DNA of 64,000 nt, from assembly GCA_963556495.2 (NCBI GenBank), contig OY747721.1:8652149-8716148 (forward strand), written 5' to 3'. Source of the stretch: Valencia hispanica (Eukaryota; Chordata; Actinopteri; Cyprinodontiformes; Valenciidae). This document shows, one piece after another, positions 1-13,760 of the stretch. Position numbers and translations under genes: made by a program. The notes beneath the pieces were generated by a model. It had not been told where the DNA came from and searched no databases. It saw nothing but the letters and a program-made list of their open reading frames with translations. Each line of letters opens with the position of its first letter. The first letter of the stretch is position 1.

Positions 1-904
1 AAAGGAACATGGGGCAGGATTTGTAAATAAAATAAACATCCATGTTCAGTTTTTTAATGCTGTTGGGTAATGAAGCGTTATAAACCAAAAAGAATGAGCC
101 CACGCACGTATCGCTCCATTTTCTTAAACTGGCTGTGTGCTGCAAAATGTGCTGCAGTTCGGGGCCCAAATTTCCCGCGCTGTCCTACGGATGTGACGTC
201 AATTGACAATGCTTGCGCGTTCTCGACAGCTTTAAAAGAGGAAGAAAAATGGTTGCAGACCTCCATTGATTTAATTGTGAGAATGGATTCTTCTGTTCTG
301 GAATTGGGAAACGGCCAAGGACGAATCACAGCCCACTAAAAAGTGGCACTAAGAAAAATAAGTATGTCACTGTGAAGAGGTATGTTTTTTTGTGAAGCGT
401 TTGAGCGCGCTCCCATGCGGCTGGCTGCAGTTACTTGCAGCGCCGGCCGCGTCGCTTGTGAGTTTCGTTTCTTCATTCTCCCCCATGCTCCTTTAATATA
501 ACGATACTAGTTTACAGTTTATCTTAATTAAGGGAGAGGTATTATGCCTCTTTTTAAACAAGTTATGATAGGTCTATGATCTGTACAAAACGTGTCATTG
601 AAGTTCTTTCCATAAAATCACTATCACATAAAGCAATCTCTCCAGCTCAATTCTACACAATTTCTGTCCCTTTCAGAATGAGCTGTTTATAGGGGTCTGT
701 CACTTTTATGCAAATTAGCGGTTGCAGACCACGCCCACCCATCTTATTACTAGGCTGCAGGTTTTGGCACATATGAGAATGAAGCGCAAGATTTCTGACA
801 GCAACATTTTGTAGAAAAATTGTGTTTATAGAGTCTGCATTCTCAGCATAAAGTCTGTCCTGTCCCCAGTGTGTGCTGAACTCCACCAGTGCTGCCCCTT
901 GTTA
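1..904. other. Unassigned sequence, no gene recognised
   Basis: No recognisable gene. A TGACGTCA (CRE-like) octamer lies near 195, and 400-460 is locally GC-rich. The stretch around 660-900 has the texture of a dispersed non-autonomous element (an ATGCAAAT octamer followed by a CACGCCC block), but no terminal repeats were found. An open frame of about 89 codons at 70-339 has an equally long open frame on the opposite strand and matches nothing I know, so I do not call it a gene. Confidence 0.5.
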
Positions 905-1240
905 CTGATCCTGTTTGTGGTGTTCATGGGCAGGATCTTAAAATCATGGAGAGGAGTGTATCTGAAAATCACAAGATTTAGACTTTGTTTGTAGCACACG
1001 ATGCAGTTATGTTGCTCCTACAGTATGCACTAGTGTGGCTAGAAGCTGAGTGTAAAGTGGCCAGAATAGCAGTCAGCTCCTCTAAGTCTGAGGCCATGGT
1101 TCTCGTGAAGATAAACATAGACTGCACCCCTCCTGGGTTAGAGATCAGTCTCTGCCTCAAGCAGAGGAGTTGAAGTATCTTGGTGTCTTGTTAACAAATG
1201 ATGATGGGATGGAACAGAATGGATAAGGGCTTTGTCTGCT
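905..1240 (+). pseudogene. Decayed LINE reverse-transcriptase fragment
   Basis: Across shifted frames the translation resembles the palm region of a non-LTR reverse transcriptase. A degenerate catalytic box reads VAHD where FADD is expected. It is followed by an AECKVA...SSKSEAMVL segment that I recognise from LINE proteins, and then, in another frame, by a remnant of the usual K-Y-L-G-V block near 1170-1190. No start, end or tail is visible, and the first catalytic Asp of the FADD box is replaced. It is a dead fragment of roughly 110 codons. The clade is uncertain. It differs from the L2-like copies elsewhere in the window. Confidence 0.6.
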
Positions 1241-4200
1241 ATAATGCAGGTGCTGCCCCAGTAAAGCTCCCTGTTTACTAAATCAAGCTCATTTTACCCT
1301 ACTTTATTATGGAAAAGTGTAATTTTCTTCTAGTAAAATAAAGCATAAGTCTCTGTCTCGTGGCTATCTTTAAAATTCACTCTCCTTTCAAAGCTTGGAG
1401 TGACATCATGAGGCTTCTGATTAAGCCCTTTGATAAAGATCAGGGTTACCAAACTTTGATTTTTGGGGCACTTTTTACATGTGTCCTTGCTCCAACACAT
1501 CTAATTTAAAAGAATAAATCATACATCAACAATGTACCTTCAGTTCTGAAAAAGCCTTTTAATCCACTGATAATAAGAAAACGTGTTAAAGTAGGGATAC
1601 CTTTAAACCATGCAGGGCAGTGTCCCCCAACTTTAGCACAAGAAGCTCTGGGGCAAAACTCTTAAATGATAAAGGTTTTTTCCCTCTGTTTTTTTCCTTC
1701 TTAATCTTTGCACAGTTTTTTGGAAGTAGAAATGTTTTGGCATGCACTCAATTCCTCCTTATCGTCATATTTAAATGTTCTAAGATTTTATTCTCAAAGT
1801 GAGAAAGACTTTGGCTGTCAGTTGGAAGGTATGGTTTAAAACCCAACTTCTCAGAGCCAGACATTAAACCCTTTATTGTGTTTCAAGTTCATTAACATTT
1901 CTGCTAATGTCAAGAAAAAAGCTTAAAACTGTGTTATTGACGTTCAAAATCATTATCCCTCATCAGTGGGACAAATTTAAGCAATTGCATTTTATTTGCC
2001 AATAATCACACAATTTTTATATTTAGTCACAATTAGATGCAGAATAATCCCAAATTGCTTTAACTGTGTTTTAGTTAGCCAAGTGGTGCAGCTGGTGCAG
2101 CCCTGGAAGAGGAGAACTAGAGATATTGTTGCTAGTTTGAAACCCAACTTCTACAAATCATATAATCTCTCTGTGGCCGGAATAAAAACATACATTTAAT
2201 TTGAATTTCTGTAAATACTATTGTACTTAGCATTTTCTGGTAAATAGGTGGAACAATTTATTTATCAATTGCACTAACTATTATAAGGCTGGTGTCTTCA
2301 ACTTCAGGCTCCAGAACCATATGAGGCTCTTTTACCCCTTCAGATGGCTCTTAAAGCCTTAAACTCAAGTTATACATAAATAAAAAAGGTGTATTAAGAG
2401 GCAATAGGTGACGATAATTTGGGTAGCTTTATTGTCCATCTCTGTGCAGTATCAAGGAAAACTTTAAAATAGATTATCTGCTTTTCTTAATTTTTTTATA
2501 AATATGTTAGGATTAAACTGGCCTTGTAATTATCAATGACATGCTTTTTGTTTGTTGCAAATTTTTTAAATTGTTCTACCACCAAAAAATCTAAATGATG
2601 GTTGTTTAATATCACAATAAAACAGACTAATTTCCATGTAGTAAATATTTAAAAAGCTTTTTAAAGTATGATTTTTTTAAGGGTCAGGTAGATTTTGTCA
2701 CTGAAAATATATTTGACAGAAAGAGGGCTCATATGATTGTACATCTGTGCTGTGGTCAATCACAGTAATATCTGATTGTCTCATATTACTGAAATGTTTC
2801 CTTTTTCAGATACTAACTCCTTGATTATTGCTGTCCAGACTTTAAATTTGAAATATGCAGAAAATTTAAAAATAAATAAATAAAAATGTCTAACACAGGC
2901 TCTCCTTTGTTAAAAGTCATAGTTAATGTGACTTAAACAATATGACATTCCTATTTTGCTCAGTGATAATTAAACCAAAAAAGAAAGCTTTTTGTAAATT
3001 GGTGTAGTATCATGATTCTTGGATGTTTGGGTTTTGGCTTTATTTTGTATTTGATCATTTCTTTGTGGTTTATCTTTGTTCTATAACTCTAATACTTTTT
3101 CTCTATGTTCAATATTGTTAGAAAGATGTTGCCATAGGAGTCCATTCCTTTTTGCTTGGTTTCATAGTTTGTTCTTGTGGTCTGTTTGTACATTTGGATG
3201 GATTTCTGTTAGATCTGTTAGTTTTTGCCCTTGGATTGTAGTTTCTTTTGAGTTTAACTTCTGCCCCCGTTGTGTTAATTAGTCTCCCTTCCTCAATTTC
3301 CCTGCTTTTTCATACCACATCTAAACAACATTTCCTCTGAAAAATTAATCTAGTTCCTTTGTCATTGTCAACCCCTGCTTCAGTATTTAATTTCTTTGCT
3401 GGATTCTTCAATTCACCAGCTGCATTTCATGACCTCCTGTTCCACCTTGCATTTTCCCCTTTAAGTCCTCCTTATGCTTTTAAACTACTCCGTTAAACTG
3501 CAGTTTTCTCTGCATTTGGGTTTTTTGTCATTTCAAACATTACATGATATTCCATGGTATAGTAATGTACTCGTGCAAGTTTTAAAAGAGTGAAGACAAT
3601 ATGTGCATGTTTTTAAATAATTCTGCTAATACCCACAACTTGATTTAGGAAACATGATTATTTAATATGAAAGCAGTGCAAATCATTCAGTAAATGTTGG
3701 AACATTTGGAGCAGAGAGTGGTTCAAAAATCGACAATGATTCACTGTCACAAGGAAATACAAAAATGAACGCATAAGCTCCTATGTGATACAGAGTCTGA
3801 TCTTTTTGCTGCTCTCTATTTCTATCTGTTTCCAATTCTTTCTATTCCAGAGGTTTGAATGACAGTTCATGTAATAAGAGAAAAAAAAATCCCACCTCTC
3901 ACTTTTCTCATGCAAGCCCTTCAACAGTTGAGAAATTGAACAACTGCTATTTCTGACAGGAACTCAATTAAATCCTGAGGCCACTATAAAGAAGAAGAAT
4001 GGAGTTTTGTGTTTGTGTGTATGTTTGTGATATAAAGAGCAGAGGGTCCTACTTTCTTGTCTTTTTCTATATAGTCAGAGACAAGACAGCAGGAAAATCT
4101 GAAGATTAAAAATAAACACATAATATGGAAAACCCAACAAGAAACCAGGACGGATAAAATATGAGAAAGAAACAGTAAAATGGAGATAAGATATGGTGAG

Positions 4201-6110
4201 AAGCTGCCCCTGTGGCACCGTGTGATAAGGACATTATGTAGATTGAAACGTTTCATGCAGGATGAAATCAGCATAAAATAGTCCAGCAATTCTCTCTAAA
4301 CTCGTATCGCATCTTGGCATAAAATTATCTATTGGTTCCACATTTAGAGGTATCTGAATGGCAACCAGTATTACAATATGAAGAAAAAGAGGAGAGGTTC
4401 TGACAGAATTCAGAATGAAAACAAAGGTCAGCAGTTGAAAGTGGGAATATTTACAATCAATACATTAGGAATAAAAATAAACCTGTTTAATCGCCTTTCA
4501 ATTCACTTAAAGAAAACCTTAAACATTCCAGGGTTAATACACCCAATACATTAAAATCTAAAACTAATTTAGGCCACAATAATTTTGGTAGTTTGAGGTT
4601 TAAAGGTAATCCAAATATGAGTGAGAAATTGAGGTAATAATTTAAATCTGTGGCAAAAACTAGGGTTAATAAAACAGTAAACAATAAAAAGTCAAATAAT
4701 TGAATTAAACAGAAAATAGGTCCCACTGCCATGCCACATAAGCCAATTGAACCTTTTGGTATGCTGAGTTAAGTGACCTATCATCATTGTAGGAAGAGAA
4801 TCTATAAAGTGAATACATAACATTAAGATTAAATCACTGCTGTGACATTTGTGTAGCATTTAAGGGAATTTTATTGTAGTGGAGCCTACATGTGGTATAT
4901 ATGGTTTGTCTAATTTGCAACATTCATGTCACTAAATTTATTCACATGTCCATAAAAAATCCTAGTAGCCTTGCTTTGCTGGAGATAGAATATGCTACAG
5001 TGTCAGATAAGTAGGAAGGTGATGCTCGATTGCTACCTAACGTTGCATAGTTAAATAGAAACACGGGTCAGTTGAGCAAAAGTGTGATTGGGTGTAAGCA
5101 GGTTAGCAAAGTATGGGAGCATGTGTAACATTTGTACCATAAATTATGGCATGAGTCAGATGTTTTTCATGTGATTAATAATAGATTATGCCACTCAAAT
5201 AACTTTCTGACCCACTACAGACTGAATCCCCTACAGTAATAAAGTTTAGAGATTTTAATCAAACATGGAAACTTTAACAGAAGGTTTCTATAGATGATGG
5301 GTCAAATAGAAACGCAATATTCGATCTCAATAGCAATTTTTCTTTAAACTGGTCATGGAAAACAAATCATGGATTTTTCTACATTTAGTTTCGATTGCAA
5401 CCAACGATGATTTGCATTTATGGTAAACGTGTGGAAATAAAATTAACATATTTTATAATTCTAGATTGTTTGTGTAGTAGCCCATTGTAATATAAAATAC
5501 GTATACAAAGGTTCATGACACAAACTCATCACCTTTTTTGAGGAGGTGAATGTCTTGAGAACAAAGTGAATTATAAAGGAAGCATGAAGAAAATGAAAAA
5601 AATCACAATGGTTTCAAGTCCAAAAGGAAAAAATGGACAGACTTAACCCAGGTAACAGTGAACGATTGCATTTGCAATGATTTAGAGTATGTGCTCTACT
5701 GTGAAGCCTAGCTATTTCTGAGACCTGAATCTCATAATCCCCTACCCACAAACAAAGCATTTACTAATTCATTTCCTCACAGCATCTCAGCAGCCTTAAA
5801 ACCATAAATGGAGCAATAAATAGCTTAATAACATCCAGTGGGCTCTTTTCACAGCTGGATTGGCTCTAAAGCACCTAACCATCCCAAACGGATACAGTTT
5901 CCTGAAAAATGTAAATTGTGTAAAAGTATTGTTTCTCAATGGTTTTCATATGAGCAAGACAGCCATCCAAAGGGCTTTGGTTCTGCATATAAGTAGAGAA
6001 ACTAATTTTGTATCTTTTAGCAGCTCAGTTACATTAATAAATCATCAATAATAATAAGTCTTATTTTTTTTTTTATATGATCAATCAACAGTCAGTCTTA
6101 AATATTAATG

Positions 6111-6111
<1 letters not shown>
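1241..6111. other. AT-rich unassigned region
   Basis: Nearly 5 kb with no recognisable exon, RNA gene or transposon end. The open frames here are short, lack protein-like composition and mostly come from T-rich or A-rich runs. Isolated A-tracts (for example 2868-2885) are visible. Ancient repeats or conserved non-coding elements could be present but cannot be recognised by eye. Confidence 0.5.
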
Positions 6112-6400
<289 letters not shown>

Positions 6401-6411
6401 CAAATAATCTT

Positions 6412-7015
6412 CATTCAAATTCAAAAAACCTTTTTTGATCCCAGAGGGAAATTAAGTGTTGTTGGAGCTCATATAATTAATTCTCTAAGGAGTTATAGAT
6501 GATGATGGCTGTGGGCAGGAAGGATTTCCTGTAGCGGTCTCTGTTGCAGCAAAAGTGAAGAACCCTCTGACTGAAGACACTGTTGTTGCAGGATAGTGTC
6601 ATGAAGAGGAAGCTCAGGGTTGTCCATAATTCTTTTGGATTTTATGAAGAACCCTTCTTTGTCGTCCCCAGAACAGAACCAGCGTTCTTTATCAGGTTGT
6701 TTAGACTTTTTAAATCCCTGGCTCTGATGCTGCAACAAATGATGGTTGAAGAGATTACACTCTTCAAAACAGACGTTTAGAAGATTTGCAGCAGGACCTA
6801 TGCTTCCTCAAGAAGTACAGTCTGCTCTGTCCCTACTTGTAGACGGTTTCACTGTTGCGCCTCCAGTTCAGTCTGTTGTCCAGGTGAACTCCGAGGTATT
6901 TATACTTCTCAACCACCTCCACTTATTCTCTCATAATGGAAACAGTGTTTGATTTATGATGATTATGATGTTTCTTCTGAAATACACAGTCATCTCCTTT
7001 GTTTTGTTCACATTC
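6412..7015 (-). mobile_element. LINE 3' end fragment (Rex1/Babar-like)
   Basis: Read on the minus strand, the fragment ends near 6430 with the fish LINE terminus AATTTCCCTCTGGGATC. Upstream of it is the C-terminal part of a reverse transcriptase ORF in shifted frames, including a segment resembling K-T-K-E-M-x-V-x-F-R-R around 6965-7010. The same 3' family occurs in the other orientation at 9310-9600. The 5' part is absent and the frames are broken. The (AT)n tract directly abuts the 3' end and may have grown from the element's tail or target. Assignment to Rex1/Babar rests on memory of the terminal consensus and is tentative. Confidence 0.6.
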
Positions 7016-8989
7016 AAGGTAAGAAATCACAAACTAAGCGAAGCGCGAGGATTTTATACAATTATTTGCATAAAAATGAGTTCAGCACCTCTAAAAGGAT
7101 TATACTTCAGTCAAGGAGTTATAGATAAAAAACATCTATAACACTATGAACTATTATTCTATTATTAAAGAGCTAATTTTAATGTCCACTCCTTAATGTC
7201 TTGATTGAAATCAAATCTGATATATTTAGTCAACTTTGTTAGGAAACCAGGTTTCTAAATGTTTCTCTCTATCTGAGTCTCAAAACTACCGTATGAGTCA
7301 GCAGTTTCCAGGGTAGCAGTCATCACAGGAGCCTGATCAACCAAATCTGAAGCAGACTTTGAAAAACAGGCAAGCTATGACTAGAATTGTTTTCATTTTC
7401 AATGTTTCAAAATGTAACCATTCTATGGGATGAAAAGATACGCTCATGTTAAAGGAAAAATGGACTCTTCAGGTTTTGAAATCAATGATAATCATAGATC
7501 AACACTGCTTTATTTTTAATCTCAAAATTAGCTAAATAATACATCTAAATATGCAATACCTTCCCATAATTGTCAAATACTAACCATGACGATTAAGCCC
7601 AGCACTTAGAGTAAAATAAAATAGAAATTATATTTTAAAATAGTGGGATTCAATGGGTGTAGGATAATTCCTTATTTTGCCTAAAGGGCCCTTTTGAGAG
7701 CAGTTACATTTATGTGAAGATTCAGATGTGAGGTGTTTTTAGATTCATGGGGATGTTAAATAATTGTTCATGATTAATTCTCTGAATAAAAAATGTCAGT
7801 ATTTCTTACTATTCACTGAATCATTAACACAACTATGAAATGTAAAGGGAACTACCATTCAAGCTTTTCTAGGAAGGTTCCATGAGCTTCATTGTTGGCA
7901 GCAGGTCTTTTGAGTACAGTATATGAGCTACAGGGTGTTACCTGGATGTTGTCCATTTGTTGTAATGTAACAATTTTTAAAAGAAAAAGCTGGTTGCCAT
8001 ATATGCACAAAAAAACATACAAAAGTAGATGATATGTAAACATCTAAAAAAAAGAGATGTTTCTGGAAAACAAGTTATCATTTGATGGTCATCATCTGAA
8101 ATAAACAGAAAATAGAAACGCAGGCCTCTGAGGCAGGTGTGCTTTGAGATTATCCGGCAGTGATAACAGAGTGGGTGAAAACACAGATGGGGCCACCCGC
8201 CTAATCTGTAAATAAATATAACCTTTTTCTCCGTACAGGAAAACGCAACTGAGAGGCTTAAAATGGAAAAACATTGTGGAAATCATGTGTTTTGAACATC
8301 CAATAATTCAATTAAAGGAACACTTTTGGTTTTAGTCAAGCTTTTTTAACATTGCTTTAAAAAATATAAAGTACCAAGCCACATTAGCACATTAGTTTAT
8401 AATTACAGATCATCAATGATTTGTTGAATTCCTTTCCCAATACCCGAACTGTGTGACTTCAGAGCTGCCAAATATCAAAAACCTTAAACTACAAAGCTTT
8501 ATACCTGAACATCTCACACTGGGAAACCTTTTAAGAACCTATAGGTATGGAGTGACAAGATTCACATTAGGTTGTTTCAAAGGCTTAAAAATATCTCACA
8601 CAACTGCGATTAAATACATACACAAGCAAATCCTGACAAGGAAAATGGTCATACTGTGCAATGAAACATGGTTGAACATGCACATATTGTTAGCAATAAA
8701 ATAAATGTAACGGTTAAAAAAAAAGTTCAATACAGACTGTTCTTTTTTATTAATGGGAGAACGATGGTACATATACATACACCCCCGTTAATATTAGTTT
8801 AAGTATTCCTTTTAGTAAACTGCAGAAAAATTGCATACTTTTTGTCGCCATTATGTGGAATTAATAAGAATGTAAGTAACAATAGCTAAAATTTTAGGAT
8901 GTACTCATATTAAATTCCGGAATTGCACTGGTGGTAGCATGTTGGAGTAGCTCTGTTACTTTTGTTCTGTTTGTTTTTCTTTTTAAACA
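7016..8989. other. Unassigned sequence
   Basis: No gene, RNA gene or transposon terminus recognised. AT-rich, with short non-overlapping open frames of no recognisable family. Confidence 0.5.
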
Positions 8990-9600
8990 CTTTTATTCCT
9001 TATTTCCGGCAGAAACTTTTTTTGGGGACATCTGTTCTCTGGCCTTGAATGCTGTGCAGCTGGAAGGATTTTTACCAATACTTTTTTTTACTTTCGGACA
9101 TTTGTTATGATGCATAACCATGGCAACAAGGTGGTTTACAACTGGGAGCAACTGATTAACATCACAAAAGCTCAAATTATACCTCAACTACAGCCACAAA
9201 ACCCTGATGAGTTGAAAAGGAGATGCCATGGATACAGAGCAGGAGCAAAGTGGCGAGAGAGAAAAGGAGGAAGTTTAAACCATCTCCATCAATCCTATTG
9301 GGCAATGTGAGATAGTTGGCAAACAGGTTTGATGCTGGGCACCCTCTGGAGATTAGTGTGCAAAAAAGGATTCTTCATAAAATCAACATTATGGACAACC
9401 CTGAGCATCCTGTACATCAGACGGTCATACAACCACAGAGCGTCTTCAGTCAGAGGCTTCCTCAGATTTGCAGTGTGCTACAGGAGATCATCCCTTCCCA
9501 CAACCATCAGAGTCTACAATAAATCTTTAAAGAAACTTGGATAATGAGTAACAACAACATTTAATTTCCCTTTGGGATTAATAAAGTAATTTTGAGTTTT
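8990..9600 (+). mobile_element. Internally deleted LINE: 5' and 3' ends joined
   Basis: The first part (about 9107-9320) translates to a segment like the N-terminal region upstream of the endonuclease in fish Rex1/Babar-type LINEs: a Y-N-x-E-Q-L-I start, then P-x-E-L-K-R-R-C-x-G-x-R-A-G-A-K and a PSI-x-x-GN-like remnant. At about 9330 the sequence switches straight to the family's C-terminal coding region (M-D-N-P-E-H-P...R-x-V-Y-N). It then ends in the 3' terminus TTAATTTCCCTTTGGGATTA near 9560-9580. Endonuclease and almost all of the reverse transcriptase are missing, so it could only move in trans. The joined structure resembles a miniaturised LINE. Confidence 0.6.
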
Positions 9601-10356
9601 TGAATTTTAATATTGTGGAAATATCACATACTAGTTGAATAAGACGGTGAAAAGTGGCATTTTATTTCACAATAATATTAGGACTCTTGACTGTACGCAG
9701 AATGTGCACTCTTATGATTAAATTTAAAATAGGATTGAAACAGTGTGTTTCTTCAAACTAACAAGATTTTAATAAGATATGTACATGCATATGTAGATAT
9801 AGCTATGTCTATGAATATTGTATTATGCAATGCAGCAACACAGACTAAGTAATTTTCTTTCTGTGTCAGCTTTATGTGACATGGAAAGGAAAGATACTAC
9901 TTTATGTTATTAGTATCCAGAATCAAAGACACTGCTAGGATTTATGATCCCCCTCTTTCTTGGGCTTTCTGAAGAATTTGTTTTACCACAGAAGTAGAAA
10001 ATAACAGGGAAGAGTAACTGTGTTCCCATGAGTTGTTTGAGACATTAGACTTGTCACATAAAATTGTTTTGGGCTTTTTTATTTGTTTTTTTAATATTTA
10101 ATTGAGGCCTATTTATAGATGTCTTAGCAGAGGTCTGATGCCATTTAATGAGCTATTTATTGTAGCCATCTGCTGCCGCATGGTGTTTGAATTCTCCTGC
10201 TGGACTCAAAAATTTTTGTTGACATATTTATAACATATGAGTGTGTGTCGTTGTGGATTGACAAACAATATCAAGAATCCCATCTTATTCTCAAATGTAA
10301 AGATTTCATGCATTTCTCTGCTTTAAAATGTGTTTTATGACGGAATAGGCTATTGA
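9601..10356. other. Unassigned sequence
   Basis: No gene or repeat recognised; AT-rich single-copy-looking sequence. Confidence 0.5.
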
Positions 10357-10513
10357 CTTTTAGATGCATTCCTGCTCTAACACACCCTCATCAGCAGTCA
10401 TTCAGCTCTGCAGACCCCTTGTAACAAGCAGTTCATTCGATTCAAGTGTGTTGGAGAAGGGATGCATCTAAAAGTTGCAGGACGGTAACTCTCGAGGACT
10501 GGACTTGGGAGTC
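10357..10513. mobile_element. Palindromic MITE
   Basis: The arm CTTTTAGATGCATTCCTGCT near 10357-10376 is mirrored by the arm ending GGGATGCATCTAAAAG near 10459-10474, with AACACACC/GTGTGTTGG inside the arms. The outer right end carries TTGCAGGAC...CTCGAGGACTGGA. This is a very common fish foldback MITE; I know its consensus as containing the CTCGAGGAC and TGTGTTGGAG blocks. The outer left end is missing or diverged. A half copy lies at 19247-19402. Confidence 0.75.
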
Positions 10514-12378
10514 TGCCATAGAGACTCTATCAATGACTGATTGCCTCCATGCTATGCAGCATTGATGCAGTAATTCATGTTAAAATAAATTGACTATGTA
10601 ATGATATTTTAATGATGTTCTAGTTTTTTTTAGATTTAACAGTATGCCCCCCACCTGGTTTGTAGTTTGCAATGTGTCTATTTTTTGTTAAGTTTAGTTC
10701 CTCCTGTTTTCTTGCTTCACTTTCATCCACAGCTGCTCCAAATCTCCCTGAATAATTTACCTGAATCTAATGTCATCCCCCACCCTCTCCTCTGTATCTA
10801 AGATCTGTGGTTGTTTCCTTCATTACAGGTCCATTACTTTGCCATTGTAAGTCCTGTTTTCACCATAAAAGCCTGGCAAGTTTTTTCTATTTTTCCTTGA
10901 TTAAAAACTTCAACATGCTCAACCCAAGTACATACCTGTTTTGGTCCAACTCTCAATCTACAAAACATGACATTATGCTTTAGAATGGAAAATTAATAAC
11001 AGCACATTTTTTTATTTCTATTTTCTCTCAAATATTTGTGTGTGCGTGTGTGTGTAGTTGTGCGAGAATGTGTGTGTGTGTTCTGACTCAACATTCATCT
11101 TACCAGCAGGACCACAATTGGTTTACTTTTTCAAATCTTTCATGAGATCTGAAAACCTTTCTGCTTGTTGAGAAAGCAGCTATGTATTGGTCTATTAATC
11201 TTTCTCTCACACACAAAAAAAAATGTGAGCCACACTAAATGATTTTAATCTTTTATGAGTCTCTAGCACTAATACAAACTGCACACCAATACTCATTTAA
11301 TAATTAACGCGTTGAATTGATTTTTGCATTACAATGCTTGTGTTGAGGGACATTATTCTGTGCTGCTGATGGCAATAACATGGCTGATTCCTTCCAATAA
11401 AACCAGCTCCATATAGGCAGTAAATAGAAATAAAGGTAGGACGGAGAACAGAAAAGTGCAGTAGGAAGTAATATGAAAGAAAGTAAAACATTCAGAGCTA
11501 TTAGATTATGTTTTTACTTAAAAATAATAATAAAAAGGAAGAAACTGGTTGTAATAGAATAACAATGATTACAATTCCCTTGATGTAGATTTAGCCTGAT
11601 GCCCTTTTACTTTATGCTGACACTAAATTTGAAAGATTTAGTCAATTGTTACTTCTACTAAGCACCCCCCCACACACACACACACACACAAACCTACCGG
11701 GAGCATTCCAGATGTGCATTGTCTGCAAATGTGTTCCACACAGCTGATCCTGGGAAATCATGAAATCACAGGAGAATTGCAATTGCATTGTTGAATCGGA
11801 AGTATGCAGAAAAAATAAAATGTAATTCTATGTTGATAAGAATAAAAAAATTATCATCTGCTCCCAAAACTTCAGTTATTTCTGTCCATGCTTTCTCCTT
11901 TCACTGGTATCATATGAAATGGGTTGTTCTCCAATTCAGGGATTAACTTCCAAGGAGCCCTGCAGAGGTCAGGTGTGGAAATAATTTTCAGGGGAAAGAA
12001 TCCGTACCTTTGGTTTATTTCACCGTGCACACGGATTCGCAATCTGTACCCTCAGTTTATTGAAACCATGCACGGATTTGGGGTCCTGCATGAAAGTATA
12101 AAGATAGGCATTTTAATATTTTATTTTATATTTATGAATGACAGACTCACTTCCCCATTACGCTTTTGTCCCCATCATGTTAAAAACCTGATGCGGAATA
12201 TTTTACCAGCGCAGATCTGACATCCACTTGGACTCCCAGCACTACTATCCATATGATCTATATGATCAGTATCTGAACTGACTGGAATTTCTCCTTCCAT
12301 ATGTAATTTAAGGCTCGTCTCTCTCACCTATGTTTTAAATACAAAGTAACTGCTTTAAAAGCATATGGTTAAGTGTAT
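10514..12378. other. Unassigned sequence with two short microsatellites
   Basis: No gene recognised. A TG-rich run lies at about 11035-11082 and a (CA)n run at about 11666-11690. Open frames here have no recognisable family. Confidence 0.5.
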
Positions 12379-13033
12379 CAGAGTCCTGCACAATTTTACC
12401 AACCCGCACCTACCTGCATGATGATTTTTGAACCCGAACCGGTACCCACGGTTATCTCCCAATCAAACCAGGACCCGACCCCCTGTTGATTTAAAACCCA
12501 CAACCCAACCCGAGACTCGCACACTTACACAATACAGTGACTATATGTAACTCTTTAAAAATTATACTGTCAGCAGAGCTTGCGTTAGACTTTTTCGTTG
12601 TCCCTCAGTTGACTTGAAAAGATTTCATCATAATCTTTTTTACCAGTCAATTTTTTAAATAATGACACATTGAATGGTGTGTAAATTTAAATCATTTTAA
12701 TTCATATTCAATACAAACAAGCTGACCAAAGAACCCACATCATCCGATCACAAATCCAGCAGATGAATACTAAGGGTGCCTCACGATTTCGATTATAAAA
12801 TGATTATTTTTTCCCTATTTAGGGTTTTTCTTAATTCCTTCCATGGTTTTTTTCTCTTAAATCCATTCAGTTTCCATTAATTAAAGTATCCAAACCAATT
12901 GATGTTCTGTCTTTTGTTCATGTCAAACCACAAATAAACCAAAACCATCTCCAAAATATGTTTCATAATCATATCAAGGTCATATTTTCAATGAAAGCTG
13001 AAGAAAATGTGTGTTGGTAATTTAAATATAATA

Positions 13034-13760
13034 TAGGGTGACCCTATTTTGAGTTCAATAAAAGAGGAAACTTGGTCCAATCCTTAAACACATCAATCAT
13101 ATTCTATTTAGTTAAAGAAGACTTTTGATTTTAACATATTCTAAGCATTCCTTCTCTATGTGGTTAAAAATAAAAATTAAATAAAGTTCAGATCAGCTTT
13201 TGCAAGTCAACCATTACACAAATGACTTTAAAATCTAAGTAGAAATAATGAATCTTCTATAGGCAATTAGAAAATAAACCTATAACAATAATAGCTCCCT
13301 TTTTATGCAGGGCAAAAAAATACACAAAAATCTGAAATTATATTCTGAGAAAATAGGTATTATTTTCTATTCAAAGTAATAGAAAATAAAAAGCAGCATT
13401 CTCCCAAAGACACTTAAAGTGTATACTCCAGGCTTTGTTTTTTTCACTGTCAATTTAATTAAGAACTCTAATTTTGCAGCGTTTTCATAGTTTTTGCGTC
13501 AGTTTGACCAATGGGATGTTTGCCACCTGTCATACACAGAAAGAGATCTGCCAGCTATTAGTAAGGTGCTCTCCGCCACACATTGGTCGCGACTGGGATG
13601 GAATGAAGGAAATTTCCGATGTGTTTCATACTTAAAGCTACACTTGGGCTGACGTCATGAGCTGCCCTGCACTGCTCTGTGCTGCACTGCGCTTAGGGAG
13701 GGCTCCCCGGAAAGCACCGCGGACAGCATTGCAAAAGGGGACATGTCCGCAGAAAAGAAG
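13034..13760. mobile_element. MITE family TAGGGTGACC, copy 1 (3' truncated)
   Basis: Starts TAGGGTGACC at 13034 and shares its left end (AAAGAGGA-A-ACTTGG), interior and right subterminal block (GGACATGTCCG) with the complete copy at 44983-45846. The last dozen or so bases, including the right terminal repeat, are missing; a minus-strand LINE tail begins at 13761 instead. It carries no coding sequence I can recognise. Confidence 0.75.

Noticed and set aside
70..339. 89-codon open frame near the window start
   Set aside because: The opposite strand is open over the same span, no family is recognised, and the composition gives no support for coding.
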